This document shows positions 9,681-18,256 of a DNA stretch of 64,000 bases, in pieces. A program made the position numbers and the translations under genes. Source of the stretch: Anaerolentibacter hominis (lineage in GTDB: Bacteria > Bacillota > Clostridia > Lachnospirales > Lachnospiraceae); the NCBI RefSeq assembly GCF_032380675.1, contig NZ_JAWDIX010000001.1, positions 62,001-126,000 on the forward strand. The letters run 5' to 3'. The notes beneath the pieces were generated by a model. That model had not been told where the DNA came from. It worked only from the letters and a program-made list of their open reading frames with translations, and made no database searches. Within the stretch, counting starts at the first letter, position 1, and each line of letters opens with the position of its first letter.

Positions 9681-9824
9681 GATATAGGAAACTGCGTTCC
9701 CTATATCACAAAAATGCTCCGCAGGATGCACACTCGCGTGAGAAGAGAAAGTCAGCTAAGCTGACCACGCTCGGCGCGCAAAGAGTGCAAGCCCCTCATA
9801 AGTGAGGGACTTGCACTCTTTGAT
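9676..9824. repeat. Run of hairpins between convergent genes
   Basis: Three further inverted repeats follow the terminator: 9676-9712 (TTGTGATATAGG with its complement), 9751-9765 (GTCAGC/GCTGAC around TAA), and a long one at 9780-9821 (AAAGAGTGCAAG with its complement, inner CCCTCA). The last could end transcription of either flanking gene. The stretch GGCGCGCAAAG...CCCTCA...TGAGGG also resembles 19967-20003. Confidence 0.6.
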
Positions 9825-9839
9825 CTTTCAGAAACAATC

Positions 9840-10016
9840 TTAACGAAACTGATTCATTTCAGGTATATATTCATAATCAATTGCAGACATTTTCTGTAGA
9901 AGCTCATCTTTGTTGAGCTTTAAATCGTCGCAAAGTTTGTCCAATGATGAATACTGATCCCTCAGCTTCATATTTGTGAAACTGAGCAGCATTATAGGAT
10001 CTTTTGGTATATACAT
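9840..10016 (-). CDS. DUF4250 domain protein
   Basis: 58 residues. The start MYIPKDPIMLLSFTNMKLRD and the end IDYEYIPEMNQFR match the small DUF4250 family common in Clostridia. The ATG at 10016 follows a CAGGGGGA ribosome site. A longer open frame runs to 10188, but the upstream residues do not match the family and run into the tuf terminator. The fold is a small helical protein with an LDKLCDDLKLNKDELLQKM segment resembling a short helix-turn-helix. Function unknown. Confidence 0.85.
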   Translation of the reverse strand: MYIPKDPIMLLSFTNMKLRDQYSSLDKLCDDLKLNKDELLQKMSAIDYEYIPEMNQFR

Positions 10017-10167
10017 AATTTCCCCCTGTCTGCCGCGGCGTGAAGATGATATAGATGGCCGGCGGCATGGTTTCCCCGGAGTTTCTCTTTGCTAACATTG
10101 TACGACAAAGACAAAGTTTTGTGTCTGGCTGTCCTTTCGATTTGACGAACACGCAAAACTCAAGGAT
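10017..10167. other. Leader between tuf terminator and DUF4250 gene
   Basis: No further gene seen. A TACAAT hexamer on the - strand could be a -10 element, but no convincing -35 stands 16-18 bases upstream of it. Confidence 0.4.
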
Positions 10168-10202
10168 ATAAAAACGGTTCCTGGCCATAGGCCAGGAACC
10201 GT
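10168..10202 (-). terminator. Intrinsic terminator of the str operon
   Basis: A perfect 13-bp stem (10174-10186 with 10190-10202) with a 3-base loop. Read on the - strand it is followed by a T run, 20 bases after the tuf stop. Confidence 0.85.
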
Positions 10203-10221
10203 GATAGTTTAAAGCTGATTA

Positions 10222-11415
10222 TTACTCAATAATTCTAGCAACACGACCTGAACCAACTGTACGGCCACCTTCACGGATAGCGAAAGTAAGACCCTGATCC
10301 ATAGCGATCGGATGAATCAGTTCAATTGACATTTCAACGTTATCGCCAGGCATACACATCTCAACACCATCCGGTAATGTGATAACACCGGTAACGTCAG
10401 TTGTTCTGAAATAGAACTGAGGTCTGTAATTGTTAAAGAAAGGTGTATGACGGCCACCCTCGTCTTTTGTCAGTACGTAAACCTGAGCTGCAAATTTGGT
10501 ATGGCATTTGATGGTACCCGGATGAGCAAGAACCTGTCCTCTTTCGATTTCGTTTCTCTGAACACCACGAAGCAGAGCACCGATATTATCACCAGCCTGA
10601 GCCTCATCCAGAAGTTTACGGAACATCTCGATACCGGTTACAACAACTTTACGGGTTTCTTCTTTGATACCAACGATTTCAACTTCTTCAGATACATGAA
10701 GGACACCACGCTCAACTCTACCGGTAGCAACAGTACCACGGCCGGTGATGGAGAATACATCCTCTACAGGCATCAGGAAAGGCTGATCTGTAGCACGCTT
10801 CGGATCTGGAATCCAGCTGTCAACAGCTTCCATTAACTCCAGAATCTTGTCGCCCCATTCGCTGCTCGGATCTTCCAGAGCTTTCAGAGCGGAACCCTGG
10901 ATAACAGGTGTGTCATCGCCCGGGAAATCATACTCTGTTAACAGATCTCTGATCTCCATCTCTACTAATTCAAGTAATTCCTCATCGTCTACCATATCAC
11001 ATTTGTTCATGAATACTACGATGTAAGGAACACCTACCTGACGGGAAAGTAAGATATGCTCTTTTGTCTGAGCCATAACACCATCGGTAGCTGCAACAAC
11101 CAGGATAGCACCATCCATCTGAGCTGCACCGGTGATCATGTTCTTTACATAATCGGCATGGCCTGGGCAGTCAACGTGAGCATAGTGACGATTCTGTGTC
11201 TCATATTCAACGTGAGCAGTAGAGATTGTGATACCACGTTCTCTCTCCTCGGGAGCTTTATCGATCTGGTCGAATGCAATTTCTTCGCCAGTTCCTAATC
11301 TAGCATTCAGGGTTTTTGTGATAGCAGCTGTTAAAGTTGTTTTACCATGGTCAACGTGGCCGATGGTACCAATATTACAGTGTGGCTTATTTCTTTCGAA
11401 TTTAGCTTTTGCCAT
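10222..11415 (-). CDS. tuf: Elongation factor Tu
   Basis: 397 residues, full length. It delivers aminoacyl-tRNA to the ribosome A site in a GTP-dependent manner. G1 is GHVDHGKTT, G2 the RGITIS region, G3 DCPGHAD, G4 NKCD and G5 SALK, followed by the two beta-barrel domains (TGRGTVATGRVERG; GDNVEM near the end). The start MAKAKFERNKPH follows AAAGGAGGACTTT. Last gene of the str operon, 177 bases after fusA; that gap may hold its own promoter. Confidence 0.98.
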   Translation of the reverse strand: MAKAKFERNKPHCNIGTIGHVDHGKTTLTAAITKTLNARLGTGEEIAFDQIDKAPEERERGITISTAHVEYETQNRHYAHVDCPGHADYVKNMITGAAQMDGAILVVAATDGVMAQTKEHILLSRQVGVPYIVVFMNKCDMVDDEELLELVEMEIRDLLTEYDFPGDDTPVIQGSALKALEDPSSEWGDKILELMEAVDSWIPDPKRATDQPFLMPVEDVFSITGRGTVATGRVERGVLHVSEEVEIVGIKEETRKVVVTGIEMFRKLLDEAQAGDNIGALLRGVQRNEIERGQVLAHPGTIKCHTKFAAQVYVLTKDEGGRHTPFFNNYRPQFYFRTTDVTGVITLPDGVEMCMPGDNVEMSIELIHPIAMDQGLTFAIREGGRTVGSGRVARIIE

Positions 11416-11592
11416 TTTTAAAGTCCTCCTTTACCTTGTCGGTACCGCATTCTGCGGAAAAATAATTTTTATTATTTTACTTTTTTTGGAAATGATACTC
11501 TTTTTGCAGTATCGTCATATATGCCTAATTATATTTCAACTCAGCATATTTTTCAAGTATTTATTATCCCAGGCAAAGCCTGTAAATACTGA

Positions 11593-13713
11593 TTATTTCT
11601 CGGGTCTGCTAGCCAGAACCTTCTCTGCAATATTTTTCGGAACCTGCTCGTATTTCTCGAAGAACATAGAGTAGTTACCACGGCCCTGTGTCTTGGAACG
11701 CAGGTCGGTGGCGTATCCGAACATCTCTGCCAGCGGAACATAACCACGGATCAGACGGCCTCCGCCGATATCATCCATACCTTCGATACGTCCGCGGCGG
11801 GAGTTGATATCACCGATAACATCGCCCATATAATCTTCCGGAGTCGTAACTTCCACTCGCATGATAGGCTCAAGCAGAACAGGATTGCCTTTCTTCATTG
11901 CATCCTTGAACGCCATAGAACCGGCGATCTTAAATGCCATCTCACTTGAATCGACCTCATGGTAAGAACCATCGTATACATTCGCATGAACGCCCAGTAC
12001 AGGGAATCCGCCAAGAATACCGGCCTGAGTAGCTTCTTCAATACCCTGGCCGACAGCAGGGATGTATTCCTTCGGAATAGCACCACCCACAACAGTGGAT
12101 TCGAATTTAAAGGTTTCCTCACCATTGGGGTCCATAGGCTCAAATTTAACTTTACAGTGACCATACTGACCACGTCCACCAGACTGTCTTGCATATTTGC
12201 TGTCCACGTCCACCGGATTTGTAAAGGTTTCTTTGTATGCAACCTGAGGAGCACCAACGTTAGCCTCTACCTTGAATTCACGAAGAAGACGGTCTACGAT
12301 GATCTCCAGATGAAGTTCACCCATACCGGCAATGATCGTCTGACCGGTCTCTGTATCTGTGTGAGCACGGAAAGTAGGATCTTCTTCCGCAAGTTTTGCA
12401 AGAGCTTCGCCCATCTTGCCCTGGCCGGCCTTGGTCTTAGGCTCAATAGCCAGTTCGATAACAGGCTCGGGGAATTCCATGGACTCCAGGATAACCGGAT
12501 GCTGCTCATCACAGAGAGTATCACCGGTAGTCGTAAGTTTAAACCCTACTGCGGCAGCGATATCACCTGCGTAAACTTTATCCAGCTCGGCACGCTTATT
12601 CGCATGCATCTGAAGAATACGGCCTACACGTTCTTTTTTCTCCTTTGTTGCATTCAGTACATAAGAACCGGAGTTCATAGTACCGGAATACACACGGAAG
12701 AAAGCAAGTTTTCCTACAAACGGGTCGGTCATAATCTTGAATGCCAGTGCGGAAAACGGTTCGTCATCAGAAGAGTGACGCTCTACTTCATTGCCGTCCA
12801 TATCCACACCCTTGATAGCAGCGATGTCGGTAGGAGCAGGCATATACTCAAGGATTGCATCCAGAAGTTTCTGAACGCCCTTATTTCTGTATGCAGTACC
12901 GCAGCAAACAGGCACGGCTGTACATTCACAGGTACCTTTTCTAAGTGCTTTCTTTAAATCTTCCACGGACGGCTCTTCGCCCTCCAGGTAAGCCATCATT
13001 AAATCATCGTCTAATTCACAGATCTTTTCGACTAACTCTGTTCTGTAAAGTTCAGCATCATCCTTCATGTCTTCCGGGATCTCGGTAATGGAGATATCCT
13101 CACCCTTCTCATCATTGTAGATATATGCCTGCATCTCAAACAGATCGATAATACCCTTGAACTCATCCTCTTTGCCGATTGGCAGCTGAAGGATAATAGT
13201 GTTTTTACCTAATCTTGTTCTGATCTGCTCAACTGCGCCATAGAAATTGGCTCCCAGGATATCCATCTTATTGATGAATGCCATTCTGGGTACGTTGTAG
13301 GTATCAGCCTGACGCCATACATTTTCAGACTGAGGCTCCACACCGCCTTTAGCACAGAAAACACCCACAGCGCCGTCCAGTACACGAAGGGAACGCTCTA
13401 CCTCGACGGTAAAGTCAACGTGTCCAGGAGTATCAATAATATTGATACGATGCTCTAAAGCACCCGGTTTTGGCTGATTGTTTTCCTGCATGGTCCAATG
13501 GCAAGTCGTAGCCGCTGAAGTAATTGTGATACCTCTTTCCTGTTCCTGCTCCATCCAGTCCATGGTAGCAGTACCTTCATGAGTATCACCAATCTTATAG
13601 TTAACACCGGTATAGTACAAAATACGCTCGGTAAGAGTTGTCTTACCGGCATCGATATGTGCCATAATACCGATGTTTCTGGTTCTCTCTAACGGATATT
13701 CTCTTCCAGCCAA
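11593..13713 (-). CDS. fusA: Elongation factor G
   Basis: 706 residues from a TTG start at 13713 (MAGREYPLERTRNIG), chosen because an AAGGAGGA ribosome site lies eight bases upstream. An in-frame ATG at 13737 would put that site inside the gene. EF-G drives ribosomal translocation with GTP. G1 is AHIDAGKTT, G2 RGITITSA, G3 DTPGHVDF and G4 NKMD, then domains II-V with the RGRIEGMD and RSKTQGRGNYSMFFEKYEQVP-type C-terminus. It sits between rpsG and tuf as in most Firmicutes. Confidence 0.97.
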   Translation of the reverse strand: MAGREYPLERTRNIGIMAHIDAGKTTLTERILYYTGVNYKIGDTHEGTATMDWMEQEQERGITITSAATTCHWTMQENNQPKPGALEHRINIIDTPGHVDFTVEVERSLRVLDGAVGVFCAKGGVEPQSENVWRQADTYNVPRMAFINKMDILGANFYGAVEQIRTRLGKNTIILQLPIGKEDEFKGIIDLFEMQAYIYNDEKGEDISITEIPEDMKDDAELYRTELVEKICELDDDLMMAYLEGEEPSVEDLKKALRKGTCECTAVPVCCGTAYRNKGVQKLLDAILEYMPAPTDIAAIKGVDMDGNEVERHSSDDEPFSALAFKIMTDPFVGKLAFFRVYSGTMNSGSYVLNATKEKKERVGRILQMHANKRAELDKVYAGDIAAAVGFKLTTTGDTLCDEQHPVILESMEFPEPVIELAIEPKTKAGQGKMGEALAKLAEEDPTFRAHTDTETGQTIIAGMGELHLEIIVDRLLREFKVEANVGAPQVAYKETFTNPVDVDSKYARQSGGRGQYGHCKVKFEPMDPNGEETFKFESTVVGGAIPKEYIPAVGQGIEEATQAGILGGFPVLGVHANVYDGSYHEVDSSEMAFKIAGSMAFKDAMKKGNPVLLEPIMRVEVTTPEDYMGDVIGDINSRRGRIEGMDDIGGGRLIRGYVPLAEMFGYATDLRSKTQGRGNYSMFFEKYEQVPKNIAEKVLASRPEK

Positions 13714-13869
13714 AGATTTTTCCTCCTTGTTATTCATACACCAAATGCTGTCCGTCTCCGGAAGCAGCAAAATCAAATAGGCTGAAACTAAGTTTCAACA
13801 AATGCAGACAAGACATTCCGGCAGACCGGCCTGCTTGTCATGAATCAAAGACACAAAGGCCTGAACAGA

Positions 13870-14340
13870 TTACCAGCGGTAATGAGCGAATGCCTTGTTT
13901 GCCTCTGCCATTTTGTGCATATCTTCTTTTTTCTTAACAGATGCACCGGTATTGTTGGATGCATCAACGATTTCATTTGCAAGTCGTTCGATCTGAGTTT
14001 TCTCGCCTCTTTTACGAGAATACTGTGTGATCCAGCGAAGTGCCAGAGCCTGTCTTCTTTCCGGTCTTACCTCGATCGGAACCTGATAGGTAGCACCACC
14101 GATACGTCTTGCCTTTACTTCCAGAACAGGCATGATATTATTCATTGCTTCTTCAAATACTTCTACCGGATCTTTGCCGGTTTTCTCCTGTACCTGATCG
14201 AATGCTCCGTATACGATTTTCTGAGCAACACCCTTTTTGCCATCCAACATGATATTGTTGATGAGCTTTGTAACAACTTTATTATTGTATAAAGGATCTG
14301 CTAATACGTCTCTTTTTTGGATATGTCCTTTACGTGGCAC
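13870..14340 (-). CDS. rpsG: Ribosomal protein S7
   Basis: 156 residues, full length, starting MPRKGHIQKRDVLADPLY and ending AEANKAFAHYRW, both diagnostic of S7. It nucleates assembly of the 30S head and binds the 3' domain of 16S rRNA. The ATG follows TTAAAGGAGGGAAGTAAC. In E. coli S7 is the translational repressor of the str operon and acts at the rpsL-rpsG junction; here that junction is long and structured. Confidence 0.97.
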   Translation of the reverse strand: MPRKGHIQKRDVLADPLYNNKVVTKLINNIMLDGKKGVAQKIVYGAFDQVQEKTGKDPVEVFEEAMNNIMPVLEVKARRIGGATYQVPIEVRPERRQALALRWITQYSRKRGEKTQIERLANEIVDASNNTGASVKKKEDMHKMAEANKAFAHYRW

Positions 14341-14569
14341 GTTACTTCCCTCCTTTAAGAATATTCATTCTCTTGTCTCGGACTGATCAGTCCGGGTGTG
14401 AAAAATACATTTCCACACATAGGTACTCACATGAACTCCTGTGTTCGCGCACGGTTAACATTTATATCTGAACCCGCAGGCTAAATAGTAAAAATTAATC
14501 CGGCACTTTTAACAATCAGAAATGACTGTTTACAGATTAGTGAAATCCCTATCACCGACTCCAGGTTTA
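14341..14569 (-). promoter_or_regulatory. Long structured rpsL-rpsG spacer
   Basis: 229 bases with no gene. It contains a perfect 16-bp palindrome (CGGACTGATCAGTCCG, about 14379-14394) and an imperfect stem of GTGTGAAAA and TTTCCACAC around 14395-14418. It could be an S7 feedback site or an RNA-processing site by analogy with E. coli. Confidence 0.4.
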
Positions 14570-14989
14570 TTATTTACCTGCTTTCGGTCTCTTAGCGCCG
14601 TATTTGGAACGGGCCTGTCTCCTGTTGGCAACACCTGCTGTATCCAGAGTACCTCTGATGATATGGTATCTGGTACCAGGTAAGTCTTTTACTCTGCCGC
14701 CACGGATCAGGACAACACTATGCTCCTGTAAGTTGTGGCCTTCACCAGGGATATAACTCGTAACTTCCACACCGTTGGAAAGACGAACTCTGGCAATCTT
14801 TCTAAGAGCTGAGTTAGGCTTCTTAGGGGTTGCTGTTCTAACTGCAGTACAAACGCCTCTCTTCTGAGGAGAAGACTGATTTGTCTGTTTCTTTCTCAAT
14901 GAGTTGAATCCATGCTGAAGAGCTGGAGAAGTAGATTTCTTTTCGATAGTTGTTCTACCTTTTCTGACTAATTGGTTAAAAGTTGGCAT
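14570..14989 (-). CDS. rpsL: Ribosomal protein S12
   Basis: 139 residues, starting MPTFNQLVRKGR and carrying the decoding-centre loops TPKKPNSALRK and PGEGHNLQEH, where streptomycin-resistance changes fall (Lys in KKPNS, Lys/Pro region near GGRVKDLPG; both look wild type). It belongs to the 30S decoding site. First gene of the str operon, with AGGAGGTGAAAATTA before the ATG and a consensus promoter about 90 bases upstream. Confidence 0.97.
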   Translation of the reverse strand: MPTFNQLVRKGRTTIEKKSTSPALQHGFNSLRKKQTNQSSPQKRGVCTAVRTATPKKPNSALRKIARVRLSNGVEVTSYIPGEGHNLQEHSVVLIRGGRVKDLPGTRYHIIRGTLDTAGVANRRQARSKYGAKRPKAGK

Positions 14990-15077
14990 TAATTTTCACC
15001 TCCTGCATTGAAATATGTTTTTGCAATTTACAAATGGGCGCACCTATATCGTATACCTATAAAATGCACGCTTATTG

Positions 15078-15106
15078 AGTATAAAGCCATTTCTGGTAAT
15101 TGTCAA
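15078..15106 (-). promoter_or_regulatory. Promoter of the str operon
   Basis: On the - strand, TTGACA (15106-15101) and TATACT (15083-15078) are 17 bases apart, close to the sigma-A consensus, as expected for ribosomal protein genes. Confidence 0.85.
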
Positions 15107-15264
15107 GGGATATTTTCCTTGTGTTTACCGGCCTTTTTTCGCTTTTTAACGAAATGGAAGAGATGATTGACATATAAATAGGAAGAAAGTAATTTGATTC
15201 AGACACAAAATATGGCGGGGAACTGTTCTATACTACAAAATATGGAGTGGTTTGGCGAGACTAC

Positions 15265-15294
15265 TTGACGCGGGCACAGAAGAAGGAATATAAT
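15265..15294 (+). promoter_or_regulatory. Promoter of the DUF1858 gene
   Basis: TTGACG and TATAAT with an 18-base spacer, about 50 bases before the ATG at 15345. Confidence 0.65.
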
Positions 15295-15344
15295 GAATTC
15301 CATATTGAAATGTAATTCCATTATTGGACAAGGAGGAACCAGAC

Positions 15345-15548
15345 ATGGCTGTTATTACGAAGGAAATGACGATCGGTGAAATTCTTAGAATAGATCAGGG
15401 GCTGATTCCGGTGCTCATGGCATCGGGAATGCACTGCATTGGCTGCCCGTCAGCACAGGGGGAGTCTGTGGAGGAAGCTGCTATGGTTCATGGCATTCCG
15501 GCAGATGAGCTGGTAGCTAAGCTGAATGAATATCTGGCTACAAAATAG
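15345..15548 (+). CDS. DUF1858 redox-disulfide protein
   Basis: 67 residues starting at the ATG at 15345, ten bases after AAGGAGG; the frame extends upstream to 15324 but without a ribosome site. The sequence matches the small DUF1858 (hybrid-cluster-protein-associated redox disulfide) family: a helical MTIGEILRID start, the CxxC motif in GMHCIGCPSAQGESVEEAA, and a GIPADELVAKLNEYL tail. The paired cysteines suggest a thiol switch or metal site. Transcribed alone and convergent with the MecA gene. Confidence 0.85.
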   Translation: MAVITKEMTIGEILRIDQGLIPVLMASGMHCIGCPSAQGESVEEAAMVHGIPADELVAKLNEYLATK

Positions 15549-15590
15549 CACAGAAAAACAAACGCCGGTACACTTGGTGAACCGGCATAT

Positions 15591-15640
15591 TGTAAATAAA
15601 AGCCTCCGGGATAACCCGGAGGCTTTTATTTACAATAAGA
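15591..15640. terminator. Bidirectional terminator between DUF1858 and mecA-like gene
   Basis: A perfect 20-bp stem (15591-15610 with 15615-15634) and a 4-base loop. A runs on the left and T runs on the right allow termination in both directions. A weaker stem (GCCGGT/ACCGGC) lies just before at 15563-15585. Confidence 0.85.
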
Positions 15641-15680
15641 ATTCCGCAGACGGAATTAAATGGACTGCTGTTACAGACAT

Positions 15681-16466
15681 CTACATGACGGAAAGAACCT
15701 GAAGAGCACTGTCCTTCACTATGGGTTCGTAGTGTTCGCGGATGTAGTCGCATGTGGCATACGTGGCGGAAACAGATCTGCCGTATTCGGTCATGATGTT
15801 GCAGATCTTATTAAATTCTTCCGGGGTATGGTCCGACTTATCCACAATCAGATAGTAGACGGAGGAATCGGTATCTTTATAGACACTGTTTACTCCATGA
15901 TAGAAGTTTACAATGACACCGGCAAGGTGAATGATATCTTCCAGGGAGGAGAAGGAATAAATCTTGGTCAGATGTATCTGAATATTAGATTCTGTACTCT
16001 CTCCATCCACTGGTGCATCAGAAGAATCGGACGGTTCCGTGATCACGGAATCCGAATCATAGTAATCATCGTCCTCTTCTTTTTCTTCACCGTTTAATAT
16101 CTGATTTATATGTTCAAAACAATTTAGTATCTCATCTGCATAGGATGCAGACGGCTCTTCTTTTTCTTCAGTAGGTTTATCCTGCGTAAACTTGGAAAAA
16201 CGGGTATCCAGTTCATCCGGGTCCTCAATCTTGGTAATGACAAGAACCAGACATTCTCCCGACACCGGGATTGCCTCGATCATCAGAGGAATATCCTCTG
16301 CTTCAAAACCGAATTCTGCAGCAGCCTGCTGCATCATATCCCGGAATAATTCCTTGGCCCGGTCTGTACCGTAAGCCAGTTCGCTAAGACGAAGATGTCT
16401 TCCCAGCAAGTCATCTTTGTTCAGGGTACAACGAATCTGATTATCACTGATTTTTTCTATCTTCAT
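15681..16466 (-). CDS. mecA: MecA-family adaptor protein
   Basis: 261 residues. The start at 16466 (MKIEKISDNQIRCTLNKDDL) matches the MecA N-terminus; an upstream in-frame ATG at 16514 adds an unconserved leader. MecA proteins recruit substrates to the ClpC unfoldase for ClpCP proteolysis through an N-terminal substrate domain (about 1-85) and a C-terminal ClpC-binding domain (about 165-255, SLEDIIHLAGV to the end). An acidic Glu/Asp/Ser-rich linker (about 100-160) separates them. Sits alone behind its own promoter. Confidence 0.85.
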   Translation of the reverse strand: MKIEKISDNQIRCTLNKDDLLGRHLRLSELAYGTDRAKELFRDMMQQAAAEFGFEAEDIPLMIEAIPVSGECLVLVITKIEDPDELDTRFSKFTQDKPTEEKEEPSASYADEILNCFEHINQILNGEEKEEDDDYYDSDSVITEPSDSSDAPVDGESTESNIQIHLTKIYSFSSLEDIIHLAGVIVNFYHGVNSVYKDTDSSVYYLIVDKSDHTPEEFNKICNIMTEYGRSVSATYATCDYIREHYEPIVKDSALQVLSVM

Positions 16467-16514
16467 GGTATCACTTCCCTTTTCACAAAAACAATTATCC
16501 TTGCCTTCACCCAA

Positions 16515-16543
16515 AGTATAAGGGATAAGTTTCTATAAGTCAA
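16515..16543 (-). promoter_or_regulatory. Promoter of the mecA-like gene
   Basis: On the - strand, TTGACT (16543-16538) and TATACT (16520-16515) are 17 bases apart. Confidence 0.75.
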
Positions 16544-16745
16544 TACTGAGGGCCGATGGCCAAATCTGGCAGAAATCATAGTGCCTTTTTAATACATTTA
16601 TGCAGAAACCCGCAAAAAGATAATAAATCATACACGTCAGGAAGAATAAATTATCTTTATAAAACGGGGATAATATAATCAAAACAATAAATATGCTATA
16701 CAACATTGCTAAAAAATCAAATATAGTATTGTAGAAATGCACATA
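16544..16745. other. AT-rich stretch without a supported gene
   Basis: An AT-rich intergenic stretch. The only open frame of note is a hydrophobic - strand frame (16533-16742) with no ribosome site, which also overlaps the mecA promoter; I do not call it. Confidence 0.5.
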
Positions 16746-16774
16746 TTGAAAAATAGTCAGACAGAAGCTATAAT
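16746..16774 (+). promoter_or_regulatory. Promoter of the kinase operon
   Basis: TTGAAA and TATAAT with a 17-base spacer. A leader hairpin (GACAGC...GCTGTC, about 16796-16824) follows the expected transcription start near 16781. Confidence 0.75.
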
Positions 16775-16897
16775 AGGGGCATGAGATTTAAGGAAGACAG
16801 CAGTTCTGACTGAGAGAAGCTGTCTGAAACGGGTGCGGCAGAGGAAAGGGGGAGTATAGCAACCGTATGGTTTGAAAAGTACCGCATTATCAGTCCA

Positions 16898-18256
16898 TTG
16901 GGGCAGGGAGCCACTGCCCGTGTTTTTCTTGCAGAGCATATCAGGATTCATGCACTCAGGGCGATCAAGCAGATACCGAAGCAGGACATTACAGCCCGGC
17001 AGGTGATGCAGGAAGTGCAGATTCTGAAAAATCTGAGACATCCGGGAATTCCTCTTATCTATGATGTGGAAGAAGATGAAAAATATTCTTATATTATTGA
17101 GGAATATCTGGAAGGCAAATCTTTAAAAGCTTACCGTCTTGAGCGGGAGAGCATCAGGGAGAAAGAAATTCTCCATCTTATTATTCCAATATGTGAATTA
17201 ATCCAATACCTGCACGAATGTGAAAACCCAATTGTCTATCTGGACCTGAAACCTGAAAATATTATGGTTTGCGGAAACAGTTTAAAATTGGTTGACTTCG
17301 GGGCCTGTGCGTTTCTTAAGGAGCAGAAAGATCAGCGAAAATTTTCGATGGGAACCGTAGGTTATGCTGCCCCGGAGCAGTATCTGGAACAGAAACCGGA
17401 CAGAAGAAGTGATATTTATGGAATCGGAGCGCTTCTTTTGTTTCTGATGGGAACCAGATCCGGTTATTCGGAATGTTTGTGCGGGATAGTGGATCGGTGC
17501 ATGCAGCAGGAACCGTGTCTGAGATTTCAGACGATACGGGAACTGAGAGAAAACTGTATGATATTGCAGCATACCGGAAGCCTTGAATCTCTGGACATCT
17601 CAATCGCAGGAGCCCAACCCAGAACAGGAACAACCTATGTTTCGCATCTGATCACTTCCTATTTAAATAGAAACGGCATTCAGACGATTTATAAAGCGTA
17701 CAATTTGAAAACTTTAAAAGAAAGCAGAAACAGATATGATGAAACGGAAGGATGGCCCGCGCAGCAGCACACAGAGGCCAGAGAGCATCCAGGTATATAC
17801 CGCTGCGGGGCTTATCCTGCCAGGAAAATGTTAACCAGAAATAAAGTAAAGGTCACAGTACGGGATTTTGGCGTTTTAACGGAACAGAACAAAGCGAATT
17901 TTCTGAATGCAGACTTAAAGTGTATTGTGATGGGAAGCAATGATAGAGAACTGGAACAAGGTGAACAGGCTATCCGGAGGCTGGCGGAGCTGGCTGATGT
18001 GCAGTATCTGTTTAATTTTACAGGAAAAAAGCGGTTTCGATGGATCGAGCAGAATATGAAAGGACACCGCTGTGTAAGGATACCTTTGATTCCCCGGGGA
18101 GAATGGGGATGGAATAACAGAGAAATAACTGCTTTTGCAGAAAGACTGTTAGAACAAACTGGACTCCTGAAAAGAAAACGGTACAATCGGGCTGGAAAAC
18201 CTGACAAAAATAGGAAAGGACTGGAATCGGATGAAAAAACGAATTCTCTGGAGTAA
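16898..18256 (+). CDS. Ser/Thr protein kinase fused to a degenerate P-loop ATPase domain
   Basis: About 452 residues from the first canonical in-frame start (TTG 16898), but the coding frame clearly extends upstream (EKYRIISPL). Kinase landmarks numbered from TTG: Gly loop GQGATA (2-7), Lys 24, LDLKPEN (115-121; the usual HRD Arg is replaced by Leu), DFG (133-135), APE (158-160). Past residue 233 the chain turns into a P-loop-NTPase-like segment (AGAQPRTGTTYVSH) that lacks the Walker Lys, like the product of the next gene. It overlaps that gene by 26 bases and probably acts with it and the SAF protein at the membrane. See findings for the start problem. Confidence 0.75.
   Translation: MGQGATARVFLAEHIRIHALRAIKQIPKQDITARQVMQEVQILKNLRHPGIPLIYDVEEDEKYSYIIEEYLEGKSLKAYRLERESIREKEILHLIIPICELIQYLHECENPIVYLDLKPENIMVCGNSLKLVDFGACAFLKEQKDQRKFSMGTVGYAAPEQYLEQKPDRRSDIYGIGALLLFLMGTRSGYSECLCGIVDRCMQQEPCLRFQTIRELRENCMILQHTGSLESLDISIAGAQPRTGTTYVSHLITSYLNRNGIQTIYKAYNLKTLKESRNRYDETEGWPAQQHTEAREHPGIYRCGAYPARKMLTRNKVKVTVRDFGVLTEQNKANFLNADLKCIVMGSNDRELEQGEQAIRRLAELADVQYLFNFTGKKRFRWIEQNMKGHRCVRIPLIPRGEWGWNNREITAFAERLLEQTGLLKRKRYNRAGKPDKNRKGLESDEKTNSLE

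Noticed and set aside
10017..10188. N-terminal extension of the DUF4250 frame
   Set aside because: The residues do not fit the family and the frame reaches into the tuf terminator; the ATG at 10016 has a good ribosome site.
16533..16742. Hydrophobic - strand open frame
   Set aside because: No ribosome site, very AT-rich, and overlaps the mecA promoter.
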